Assembly (NCBI GenBank): GCA_904420235.1
Contig: CAJFUS010000231.1
Span: 1-14,508 of the forward strand
DNA from: Candidatus Neoanaerotignum tabaqchaliae
GTDB taxonomy: Bacteria > Bacillota > Clostridia > Lachnospirales > Anaerotignaceae
Length of the DNA stretch: 14,508 nt
Direction of reading: 5' to 3'
The notes below the pieces were generated by a model that did no database searches, was not told the DNA's origin, and saw only the letters and a list, made by a program, of their open reading frames with translations. Positions 6,907 to 14,050 of the stretch are shown here, one piece after another. The translations under genes were made by a program, and so were the position numbers. The number at the start of each line of letters is the position of its first letter. The stretch's first letter is position 1.

Positions 6907-7716
6907 ATCCTCTGTTTCCCCCAGCATCACGCGCAGTATGTTTGGAATGGCAAAATCCCGTTTTCCCGCGCCGTAACCTGTTTTTTTAACATTCATGGGA
7001 GGGCACATGCCAAAACTGTCGGCAAGCTCAGCTATTATGGCCGCGCCTGTCGGAGTTACCATTTCATTATTAACGTCTATCTGTTTGTAAACAACGTCCG
7101 AATCGGCAAAAATCTCCGCCGTGGCAGGGGCCGGAACAGGCATAAACCCGTGCTGGCATTTTATAAAGCCATGGCCGTCGTTAACAACAGACGAGCATAT
7201 TCTGTCAGGCTTAATCATATCTATAAGTATTGAGGCGCCTACAATATCAACTATTGAATCAAGAGCGCCTACCTCGTGAAAATGAACCTCGTCAATGGGC
7301 TTTCCATGAACCTTTGCCTCGGCCTTGGCAACACGCATAAAAATCTTTTTTGAAAGCTCTTTGGCGCTTTCTGAAATAGAGCTGTTGTCAATTATTGCAT
7401 AAACATCAGATATATTCCTATGCACATGAGTGTGATGATGTTCATGACTATGGCCATTATGGTCGTGGCAATGGTCGTGATGGTGATGGTGCTCATGACT
7501 ATCGTCAAACTCGCCGTTTGTAAGTATAACGTCAACGTCCTGAGCGCCTATACCGCTTTTTTCTGTTCTTGAAAATTCTACACTAAAACCGTCAACATTA
7601 AGTTTGGATAATTCCGCTTTAAAAGCGTCTTTGTCTATTCCTAAGTCAATAAGGGCGGCAATGGTCATGTCGCCGCTTATGCCCGAGAAACAGTCAAAAT
7701 ACAAAACCTTTTTCAT
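6904..7716 (-). CDS. larC1: LarC N-terminal part (LarC1), Ni-pincer cofactor nickel insertion
   Basis: This is the N-terminal part of the nickel insertase LarC (270 aa). It opens with MKKVLYFDCFSGISGDM, the family signature. A histidine cluster follows at about 74-99, with 16 His, a Cys and several Asp/Glu, a likely nickel-binding or storage stretch as known for LarC. Also visible are EVHFHEVGALDSIVDIVG at 143-160 and PTGAAI at 222-227. The protein stops after MLGETED, exactly where a single-chain LarC would continue into the LETNIDD domain. The ATG overlaps the larB stop (ATGA), with AGGAG ten bases upstream. It probably works with LarC2, either as a separate subunit or through partial UGA readthrough. 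Confidence 0.92.
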   Translation of the reverse strand: MKKVLYFDCFSGISGDMTIAALIDLGIDKDAFKAELSKLNVDGFSVEFSRTEKSGIGAQDVDVILTNGEFDDSHEHHHHHDHCHDHNGHSHEHHHTHVHRNISDVYAIIDNSSISESAKELSKKIFMRVAKAEAKVHGKPIDEVHFHEVGALDSIVDIVGASILIDMIKPDRICSSVVNDGHGFIKCQHGFMPVPAPATAEIFADSDVVYKQIDVNNEMVTPTGAAIIAELADSFGMCPPMNVKKTGYGAGKRDFAIPNILRVMLGETED

Positions 7717-8468
7717 TTTCTGCTGGCTCCTAACTTATTTATACTGTTGGCAGTGTATCCGGCGCCGAAACCATTATCTATGTTTACAACAACAACGCCG
7801 TTGGCGCAGCTGTTAAGCATACATAAAAGCGAAGACAGACCGTTAAAATTGGCGCCGTATCCCACCGATGTGGGAACAGCTATAACCGGTTTGTCGGTAA
7901 GTCCGCCTATTACGCTGGCAAGAGCCCCCTCCATTCCGGCCACAGCTATAATAACATCTGCCTTTGTTATCGCATCAAGTCTTGACAAGAGCCTGTGAAG
8001 CCCAGCTACTCCAACGTCATATAAGCGCTCCACGTTGTTTCCCAAATACTCACAGGTTATGGCGGCTTCCTCGGCCACAGGTATATCGCTTGTGCCGCCG
8101 GTAGCCACAACTACCGTTCCGCCTGTTTTTTCAAGAGGTTCCCTTTCTATTTTGATTATACGCGCAGCGTCATAATACACGGCGTCATCAAAAACAGCTT
8201 TAACAGCGTCAAATTTATCTTTGCTGGCCCTTGTTCCAAGTATATTTTTTGTTCCCGCGTGTATCATGCTTTTAATAATGCCAACTATCTGTTCGGACGT
8301 TTTTCCGGCGCAGTATATAACCTCGGGGCATCCGTTTCTCATTTCCCTTTGATGGTCTACAACTGCGTAGCCTATGTCTTCAACAGGAGCTATTTTAAGT
8401 TTGCGCTCGGCCTCCTCTAAAGATAAATTTCCATTTTTGTAATCGTCAAGAAGCTTTCTAATGTCCAT
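7713..8468 (-). CDS. larB: LarB, NaAD carboxylase/hydrolase of NPN cofactor synthesis
   Basis: LarB carboxylates the pyridinium ring of nicotinic acid adenine dinucleotide and releases AMP, giving the dicarboxylated mononucleotide that LarE uses. The 251-aa protein has an N-terminal helical part (1-45) and a PurE/AIR-carboxylase-like domain with TGGTSDIPVAEEAA at 123-136, VAGMEGALASVIGGL at 176-190 and AVPTSVGYG at 197-205. Cys221 in SCANGVVVVNIDNGFGAG matches the cysteine reported to form a covalent adduct in the L. plantarum enzyme (from memory). GAGGTG lies six bases before the ATG. It starts 10 nt after larE and overlaps larC1 by 4 nt, so the lar genes are clearly one transcription unit. 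The PurE likeness is distant; this is not a purine gene. Confidence 0.95.
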   Translation of the reverse strand: MDIRKLLDDYKNGNLSLEEAERKLKIAPVEDIGYAVVDHQREMRNGCPEVIYCAGKTSEQIVGIIKSMIHAGTKNILGTRASKDKFDAVKAVFDDAVYYDAARIIKIEREPLEKTGGTVVVATGGTSDIPVAEEAAITCEYLGNNVERLYDVGVAGLHRLLSRLDAITKADVIIAVAGMEGALASVIGGLTDKPVIAVPTSVGYGANFNGLSSLLCMLNSCANGVVVVNIDNGFGAGYTANSINKLGASRK

Positions 8469-8478
8469 TTTTTACACC

Positions 8479-9264
8479 TCAATCCATACTTCCGCTGCGG
8501 AAACCTTCCAAGTCAAGAGTTATATACATAAATCCTATTTCCTTAAGCTTATGGATAATATCGCCCTTTGATATAAAAATCGAAAAATACTCCGGCGGCA
8601 TTTCAATTCTGGCTATATCGCCGTGCACCCGTATCCTCACGGACGGTATGCCCAAATTTGATATTAACTTCTCGCCCTTTTCCACCATTAAAAGCTTTTC
8701 TTCTGTAATAAGCGTGTCATAGGGAAAGCGTGTTACAAGGCATGAGTTAGAGGCCTTGTTCCATGTTTCAAGCCCCATATTTTTTGCCGCCTGCCTTATT
8801 TCGGCCTTTGTAAAACCGGCCTCATAAAGAGGGCTTACTATTCCAAGCTCCGCTGCCGCTTTCGCTCCCGGCCTGAAGCTTTTGGCGTCGTCGGCGTTTT
8901 TGCCGTCGGCAATCAGTTTAAACCCTTCTTTTTCGGCTCTTTCAAAAACGGCCGACATTATGTTTTTTTTGCAGAAGTAGCATCTTTGCCTTGAGTTGTT
9001 TCTAAATTCCTCCACAGCAAAAACATCAACATTCTCAACAAACACCTTTGCGCCGCAGTTGTTTCCAAGGCGCACAGCGTCTTTAATGTCCTTTTCGGCC
9101 ATGTTGCTTCCCTTTGCTATAACGGCTATAACGTTGTTCCCTAATGCTTCAAAAGCTGCGTTAAGCAAAAAGTCGGAATCTGTTCCTCCCGAATAAGCAA
9201 CGCATATTTTTTTGTAACTCTTTAAAATTTCCTTAAGCCTTTCGATTTTTCTCTCAATATCCAT
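8479..9264 (-). CDS. larE: LarE, ATP-dependent sulfur transferase of NPN cofactor synthesis
   Basis: LarE adenylates the two carboxylates of the LarB product and turns them into thiocarboxylates. The 261-aa protein has the PP-loop AYSGGTDSDFLL at 23-34. Cys175 in NSCLVTRFPY matches the sulfur-donor cysteine (Cys176) of L. plantarum LarE. C95 and C98 (RCYFCKK) add a CxxC; with C175 this gives three cysteines, the set reported for LarE enzymes that hold a [4Fe-4S] cluster and work catalytically instead of sacrificing the cysteine. That assignment is inference. The start follows a GGAGGG a few bases upstream and lies inside the end of yunB (11-nt overlap), so translation is probably coupled to yunB. 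Confidence 0.94.
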   Translation of the reverse strand: MDIERKIERLKEILKSYKKICVAYSGGTDSDFLLNAAFEALGNNVIAVIAKGSNMAEKDIKDAVRLGNNCGAKVFVENVDVFAVEEFRNNSRQRCYFCKKNIMSAVFERAEKEGFKLIADGKNADDAKSFRPGAKAAAELGIVSPLYEAGFTKAEIRQAAKNMGLETWNKASNSCLVTRFPYDTLITEEKLLMVEKGEKLISNLGIPSVRIRVHGDIARIEMPPEYFSIFISKGDIIHKLKEIGFMYITLDLEGFRSGSMD

Positions 9265-9940
9265 AATCCCTCCGGCTTACTTCCTCATCAACATTTTCCT
9301 CCAAAACATCCGGCCTGCTGAGCCTTAAATAGTTTTCGGGCACCTTTCCACCTATTACTGTATCCATGAGCATTATTTTTCTTGTAGATGTTATTGTTGC
9401 GCTCTTAAGGGGATTTACAAGGCGCATATTGATGTTTACCGTAAGCCATACTTTAAAATTTGTTTGGTTAATACCGGCCTCACTAAAAGATGTTTCATAG
9501 TCAACCGATGTATCTTCCATATGTACAACTTTAAACTTTATTTCCGGTCCTGTCGTCGCAAATAAATCAACGCCTGTGGCGGCGCCGATTGGTATGCTTA
9601 TTTCCTTTTCTCCATAGGCAAAGAGTATATCGTCAAGCCTGCTGTTAATATCGGCGCAAAGACGGTTTATAAGCACAGTGTCAGCCGTTACAAAACGCGT
9701 ATCGTCACTTTCCTCAAAAAAATCGGATGCGTTTAAATTAAGGCTGTCTATACAGTCGCTTACAGCTTCGTCTATGGCGCTGTCGGCTGACATTTTAGCC
9801 TTTACTATGGACATTTCTATAAGCGTGGGCATAATATTTCGCTCCACGCTAGATATTATTATAACAGATAAGTAAGTAAATATAAATAAAAGTATTAAAA
9901 TTTTTAACTTTTTTTTAAATTTTTTGCCGATAAAAATCAT
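9254..9940 (-). CDS. yunB: Sporulation protein YunB
   Basis: YunB is a conserved endospore-former protein, made in the mother cell under sigma-E in Bacillus and affecting sporulation; its biochemical role is unknown. The 228-aa form starts at the ATG at 9940, eight bases after AAAGGG. An upstream GTG/ATG pair and a TTG at 9973 also keep the frame open but have poorer spacing. It has a basic N-terminus, one membrane helix (about 12-31), and an extracytoplasmic part with the family stretch IPIGAATGVDLFATTGP at 116-132 and GINQTNFKVWL at 156-166. It is divergent from the PBP gene and overlaps larE by 11 nt at its 3' end. The identification rests on family motifs recalled from memory and on length, slightly below the 254 aa of B. 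subtilis YunB. Confidence 0.9.
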   Translation of the reverse strand: MIFIGKKFKKKLKILILLFIFTYLSVIIISSVERNIMPTLIEMSIVKAKMSADSAIDEAVSDCIDSLNLNASDFFEESDDTRFVTADTVLINRLCADINSRLDDILFAYGEKEISIPIGAATGVDLFATTGPEIKFKVVHMEDTSVDYETSFSEAGINQTNFKVWLTVNINMRLVNPLKSATITSTRKIMLMDTVIGGKVPENYLRLSRPDVLEENVDEEVSRRDYGY

Positions 9941-9959
9941 ATTCATCACCCTTTGTTCA

Positions 9960-9987
9960 ATTTTATGCGGCAAAAAGCGTATAATTA
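9960..9987 (-). promoter_or_regulatory. Possible sigma-E-like promoter of yunB-lar
   Basis: The minus strand reads TAATTAT, 13 bases, then CATAAAAT, which resembles the sigma-E pattern (ATA-rich -35, CATACANT -10). It ends about 20 bases before the yunB ATG. The match is partial and the region is AT-rich. The 13-bp palindrome AACTTATTAAGTT (9987-9999) adjoins it. Confidence 0.35.
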
Positions 9988-10023
9988 ACTTATTAAGTTT
10001 TTTTATATTTTGTTTTATTTTAC

Positions 10024-10052
10024 TTTATAAAATCAGATAATTCTGATATAAT
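10024..10052 (+). promoter_or_regulatory. Extended -10 promoter of the class A PBP gene
   Basis: TGATATAAT (10044-10052) is an exact extended -10. The -35 at 17-bp spacing is weak (TTTATA, 10024-10029). The start would be near 10059, immediately before GAAAGGAGG (10061-10069) and the ATG at 10076, giving a leader of less than 20 nt. Confidence 0.65.
10032..10047. promoter_or_regulatory. Dyad in the PBP promoter spacer
   Basis: ATCAGA-TAAT-TCTGAT is a perfect 6-bp dyad lying between the -35 and -10 and touching the -10. This is where a repressor or spacer-distorting activator would bind. No regulator is known for this sequence from memory. Confidence 0.35.
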
Positions 10053-10075
10053 CCTTTGTTGAAAGGAGGCATACT

Positions 10076-12874
10076 ATGAATTATTCTCAGGATGCCAATC
10101 AAAGACAGCGCAATTCCAAACGAAAACGGCGCAGAAAGAAAAAAACCACCGTCTGGGCCGTAATTTTAAGAATATTCGCTGCTCTTGTAATTATAGGCTG
10201 CTTCGCTGTCGGCGGAGCATTTATAGGAGCCTATACAGGCATAATAGAAGGCGCTCCGGCCATAAGCACAATAGACGTAGTTCCGGAATCATACACATCT
10301 ATAATATACGATACCAACGGAAATGAGATAGATACTCTTCATGGAGATGAAAACCGTGAGTATGTTAAACTGTCACAAATTCCGGATGACCTTAAAAACG
10401 CCATTGTGGCCATTGAGGACGAAAGATTTTATGAGCACAACGGAATTGACATAAAAGGTATGTTCAGAGCGTTGTTCGCAAACATAAAATCAATGAGTTT
10501 CTCTCAGGGAGCCAGCACAATAACTCAGCAGCTAATTAAAAATGAGGTTCTTACTTCTGAAAAACAGTTAAGCCGTAAAATTCAGGAGCAATACCTTGCT
10601 GTAAAGTTTGAGAAAGACCTTGAAGAAAAGCTCGGCTCTAAAAAAGCCGCAAAAGATTATATACTTGAGGTTTATCTTAACACAATATCATTAAACCACG
10701 GTCTTAACGGAGTTGAAGCGGCCGCCAAGTTTTATTTTGGCAAAGACGTAAGCGAGCTTTCCTTGGCACAGTGCGCCTCAATAGCCGGCATAACAAGAAA
10801 CCCCTCTCTATACTCTCCTGTAAGTCACCCCGACCAAAACAGAGAGAGAATGCTTACCGTACTTGACAAAATGCTTGAACTTGGGTATATAACACAGTCA
10901 CAGTATGATGAGGCGTCAGCAGAAGACATAGCATCTCAGGTTACAGGAATAAGAGAAATGGAAGAAAGCAGCGGTTCAGTGCACAGCTACTTTGTAGACT
11001 CTATAATAACCGAGCTTGCCGACCAGCTTCAAAACCTTGACGGAGCCAAAATGACTCGTCAGCAGGCATATAACCTTATTTACAGCGGCGGTCTTCAAAT
11101 ATACTCTACCGTCGACAGCAATATGCAAAGCATAATGGAAGCATCCTTTGCCGATGATTCCCTTTACCCGCCAAGAACCAATACTTTAACGGCAAGCTAT
11201 ACCATATCCGTTACTGATACAAGCACAGGTGAACAGGAAAATATATACAGAGAGCAGGAAGTGGCAGACCAAGCCGAGGCAGAGGCCTTTGCTCAATCTG
11301 TTAAAGATGAGGTTTTAAGCGACCCTAACAAAGAACTTATTTTGGACAAGCTTGATGTTGCTAAATCTCTTCAGGCTGCCATGGTTATTATGGACTATCG
11401 CAACGGACATGTTAAAGCTATTGTTGGCGGACGTGAGAAAAACGGTGACCTTGTGTTTAACAGAGCAACACAGGCTTTAAGACAGCCCGGCTCTTGCTTT
11501 AAAGTTTTGGCGGCTTATGCTCCGGCTATTGACGAAGGCCTTGTAATGCCCGGCACAGGAATAAGAGATGAATATTTCGAGTATAACGGCTGGGTTCCAA
11601 AAAACTGGTACTCAACGGGATATAGAGGAATGTGCACAGTTCGCGAGGGTATCGAGGATTCTCTTAATATATTGGCGGCCAAAACAATAGTTATGGTTGG
11701 TGTTGACACTTCCATTGATTATCTTTTAAACTTTGGATTTACAACTCTTCAAACAACGCCAAATGAAAACGGTCAAAGCGACCTTGGCCCGGCTATATCA
11801 CTCGGAGGAATAACAAACGGCGTTTCACCTCTTGAGCTTACGGCGGCTTACAGTGCCATAGCCAACGGCGGAGTTTATAACAAGCCGGTATTCTATACCA
11901 AGGTTCTGGACCACGACGGCAATGTCCTTATAGACAATACAACTAATCCGGATAGTCACAGAGTAATAAAGGAAACAACGGCTTACCTGCTTACCGATAT
12001 GATGAAGGGCGTGCTTACCCGCGGAACAGGAACTTTGGCCAATTTCTCCGGAATGACAATAGCCGGAAAAACGGGAACCACAAGCGATGACAAAGACCTT
12101 GTATTTGTAGGATACACACCGTATTACTGCGGCGGCATTTGGATGGGATATGACAATCCTAAAAAGATCTCTTATGACAGAAGTTATCACCTTCTTTTAT
12201 GGAAAGACGTAATGTCAAAAATACACAGCGACTTGCCGGATAAGGATTTTGTTCAACCCGACGGCATTGTTACAAGAAGCATTTGCTCCACTTCAGGAAG
12301 AACGCCTAATGACTACTGCGCTAACGACTATTATGGAAACGCGGTATCTTCCGATATATGTGCGGCAGAATATGTCGACAATAACGGAGTATGCGAACTT
12401 CATCAGCAATTTACTGTATGCTCCGAAACAGGAATGCTTCCAGGACCAAATTGCGACACTATGACAGTTGTACTTTCTGTTGAAAATGAAGATGGAACAT
12501 ATACCATAACAAATATTCCTTCAGAGGCTCCTGAAGGTAAGGTTCTTATTAATCTTAATGAAACCTGCACATCAAACCACCCTCCTGACCCTGAGGATAT
12601 GATGTCTGAAACAGGCGGTATAATTACAGAAAACGCAGAAAATGATAACAGAAATCAGGAAGGTTCTGAAACCGGTTCAAATACGGATTCAGGCAGTGAG
12701 TCAACAACCGAAAGCGGCGAAACTTCAAATATAGGCGGCATAAGCCCTGATACGCCATCCGAGACAACTCCGCCAAATATTACTGAACCTACTGAAACAG
12801 AAGCATCTGATTCTGAAAACGAAAGCGATTCCGGCGGAATTTTAGCAGACTCCCTGCTTCCTGGAGTTGAATAA
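10076..12874 (+). CDS. Bifunctional class A penicillin-binding protein (PBP1A family)
   Basis: This protein polymerises glycan strands and cross-links peptides outside the membrane. Its 932 aa are, in order: a basic cytoplasmic tail (QRQRNSKRKRRRKKK, 9-23), one membrane helix (about 27-53), a GT51 transglycosylase (about 75-270) with EDERFYEHNG at 114-123 (catalytic E114) and QGASTITQQLIKN at 144-156, and a transpeptidase with SCFK at 473-476 (acylated S473), SLN at 529-531 and KTGT at 665-668. A Cys-rich region (737-831) carries two copies of C-S-x-[ST]-G-x2-P-x3-C. The acidic Ser/Thr/Glu tail (about 838-932) is low complexity with three GGI motifs, a wall-spanning type of end. AGGAGG lies six bases before the ATG. 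All catalytic motifs are intact. It is monocistronic, with its own promoter and terminator. Confidence 0.97.
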   Translation: MNYSQDANQRQRNSKRKRRRKKKTTVWAVILRIFAALVIIGCFAVGGAFIGAYTGIIEGAPAISTIDVVPESYTSIIYDTNGNEIDTLHGDENREYVKLSQIPDDLKNAIVAIEDERFYEHNGIDIKGMFRALFANIKSMSFSQGASTITQQLIKNEVLTSEKQLSRKIQEQYLAVKFEKDLEEKLGSKKAAKDYILEVYLNTISLNHGLNGVEAAAKFYFGKDVSELSLAQCASIAGITRNPSLYSPVSHPDQNRERMLTVLDKMLELGYITQSQYDEASAEDIASQVTGIREMEESSGSVHSYFVDSIITELADQLQNLDGAKMTRQQAYNLIYSGGLQIYSTVDSNMQSIMEASFADDSLYPPRTNTLTASYTISVTDTSTGEQENIYREQEVADQAEAEAFAQSVKDEVLSDPNKELILDKLDVAKSLQAAMVIMDYRNGHVKAIVGGREKNGDLVFNRATQALRQPGSCFKVLAAYAPAIDEGLVMPGTGIRDEYFEYNGWVPKNWYSTGYRGMCTVREGIEDSLNILAAKTIVMVGVDTSIDYLLNFGFTTLQTTPNENGQSDLGPAISLGGITNGVSPLELTAAYSAIANGGVYNKPVFYTKVLDHDGNVLIDNTTNPDSHRVIKETTAYLLTDMMKGVLTRGTGTLANFSGMTIAGKTGTTSDDKDLVFVGYTPYYCGGIWMGYDNPKKISYDRSYHLLLWKDVMSKIHSDLPDKDFVQPDGIVTRSICSTSGRTPNDYCANDYYGNAVSSDICAAEYVDNNGVCELHQQFTVCSETGMLPGPNCDTMTVVLSVENEDGTYTITNIPSEAPEGKVLINLNETCTSNHPPDPEDMMSETGGIITENAENDNRNQEGSETGSNTDSGSESTTESGETSNIGGISPDTPSETTPPNITEPTETEASDSENESDSGGILADSLLPGVE

Positions 12875-12932
12875 ATGTAATAAAAAATTAGAAGTGTTAT
12901 GTTGTAAATCACTTAAAACAAATTAATTAAAC

Positions 12933-12970
12933 TCATGGTATAGTCAAATGGCTGTACCATGAATTTTTTT
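12933..12970 (+). terminator. Intrinsic terminator of the PBP gene
   Basis: TCATGGTATAGTC pairs with GGCTGTACCATGA (13 bp including two G-U pairs) around the loop AAAT. The stem is followed by A and seven T (12964-12970). It lies 59 bases after the PBP stop codon. Confidence 0.9.
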
Positions 12971-13180
12971 GATAACATTATCTTATTTTTTTCATAAAAC
13001 TCTTTGCTATTTTCATGTATAACTTAACTCTATAAATTTTTTCCTTATAAGCTAATTAAAAAATACAATAGAAATCTAAGAGCCGCTAAATCTAATCTAT
13101 CCCATAACAGATTTTATCGGACTTTTGGGGTTAAATACTACAGTAAAGAATATCTTTTTCCTTCTATTATCTTAGTAAGT
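12971..13180. other. AT-rich non-coding stretch
   Basis: I see no credible reading frame, RNA gene or clear repeat here. Stops are dense in all frames I read. A short stem (AGTAAG/CTTACT, 13174-13192) spans its right border. It may be decayed coding DNA continuous with the remnants to the right. Confidence 0.5.
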
Positions 13181-13374
13181 CTATTTCTTACTCAGTTTAT
13201 ATTTCAATGGAATCTTACCGCTCGTAAACAAATCAAATTCAAAAGTCCCTAAAAACCGTCAGCATAAGCAAGAAATAAATCATCTTTTGAACACGACCAT
13301 AATACCTTTGAATATGTTGTGTTCTTAATAAATTTGTTCACTACTCGCTTAATCGTATCTTTTGCTGCCAAATA
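13181..13374 (-). pseudogene. Small unrecognised coding remnant with one frameshift
   Basis: On the minus strand a frame from 13374 reads YLAAKDTIKRVVNKFIKN and continues to CSKDDLFLAYADGF before a TAG. In the next frame the sequence carries on as GTFEFDLFTSGKIPLKYK to a stop at 13181. Restoring one T in the T5 run near 13254 would join the two into about 65 residues. The text looks like real protein (balanced composition, no low complexity), but I do not recognise a family. The upstream end is closed by a TAA and no start codon is evident, so it is a fragment. It lies just downstream of the cytidylate-kinase-like pseudogene and shares its kind of decay. It could also be chance. Confidence 0.4.
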
Positions 13375-13430
13375 TTACAATTAAGATTGAATAATTCTGG
13401 CATAACTGTTTAGCTTTATTTATTTTTACC

Positions 13431-14050
13431 TCAATGAAGATTCCTTCTACACTTAAATTCATTCCAATGTACGGCAGCCTCAATTATTTTAACGGCATTT
13501 TTAATTCCTAATTTGCCGTTGTCAATACACAGATGATAATTTTCCGCATTTCTAAACTTCTGATTAACATAATGTTTTTAAGATAAACAGCACGATTTTT
13601 ATCTACAGCGTCCAGCTGTTTCTCTGCCCTATTTTCTGGTATTCCATAAACTTCTATAATCCTTTTTAACCTGATACTTCGCTCTGCATAAATAAAAATA
13701 TTCAATAAATCTTTACGTGCTGATAAAATCTAATTTGCTCCGCAGCCTACAATAATACAAGGCCCTTGCTCTGCCAAATCTTGAATTGTACTTACTTGAG
13801 CCAAAAATACCTGGTCATCCAAAGGCATAAATGGCCTGTGCCAACTTGAAATATATTAGCAAAGTTCCAGTTTTTACGAGCTTCCGCACTTTCAAAGAAA
13901 TCTGAATGAATCCTACTTCGTTTTGTTTTGATGCCTCTTCAAACAGAGTTTTTTCATAAAATGGTATATTCAGATTTTTAGCCAATTCAGCTCCAATCTG
14001 CCTGCCCCGCTGCCAAACTGACGACTAATTGTTATAGTAGAAGGTTTCAT
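13431..14050 (-). pseudogene. Cytidylate kinase-like family protein, frameshifted pseudogene
   Basis: The intact family are P-loop nucleotide-kinase-like proteins of about 200 aa. The reverse strand starts MKPSTITISRQFGSG (P-loop start), then shifts frame to RQIGAELAKNLNIPFYEK, again to IHSDFFESAEARKNWNF, and again to MPLDDQVFLAQVSTIQDLAE. It meets an in-frame TAG after VGCGAN, where the family has a Tyr. It continues LLNIFIYAERSIRLKRIIE, shifts once more to NAENYHLCIDNGKLGIKNAV, and ends at 13431. Four single-base losses, two at G and A runs, explain all shifts: 620 + 4 = 624 nt, which is 207 codons plus stop, a normal full length. The start overlaps the MATE stop (ATGA), so the gene was once coupled to it. 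The short open piece at 13508-13705 is only a fragment of this gene. Confidence 0.85.

Noticed and set aside
7430..7500. Tandem repeat or CRISPR-like array
   Set aside because: The repetitive text is the His-codon cluster of LarC1, not spaced repeats. No CRISPR array, tRNA or rRNA was seen in the window.
9941..9973. Longer YunB starting at a TTG (9973) or the GTG/ATG codons just before 9940
   Set aside because: The AAAGGG site is best spaced for the ATG at 9940; the added residues are not membrane or family sequence. The exact start remains open by a few codons.
12655..12912. Minus-strand 85-codon frame opposite the PBP tail
   Set aside because: It arises from the low-complexity Ser/Thr/Glu codons of the PBP C-terminus read backwards.
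12971..13430. Insertion sequence or transposase relic
   Set aside because: No transposase motif, terminal repeats or target duplication could be read; only a small unassigned coding remnant is present.
13508..13705. Independent 65-residue gene
   Set aside because: It is the open middle-to-late piece of the cytidylate-kinase-like pseudogene, bounded by a stop and a frameshift.
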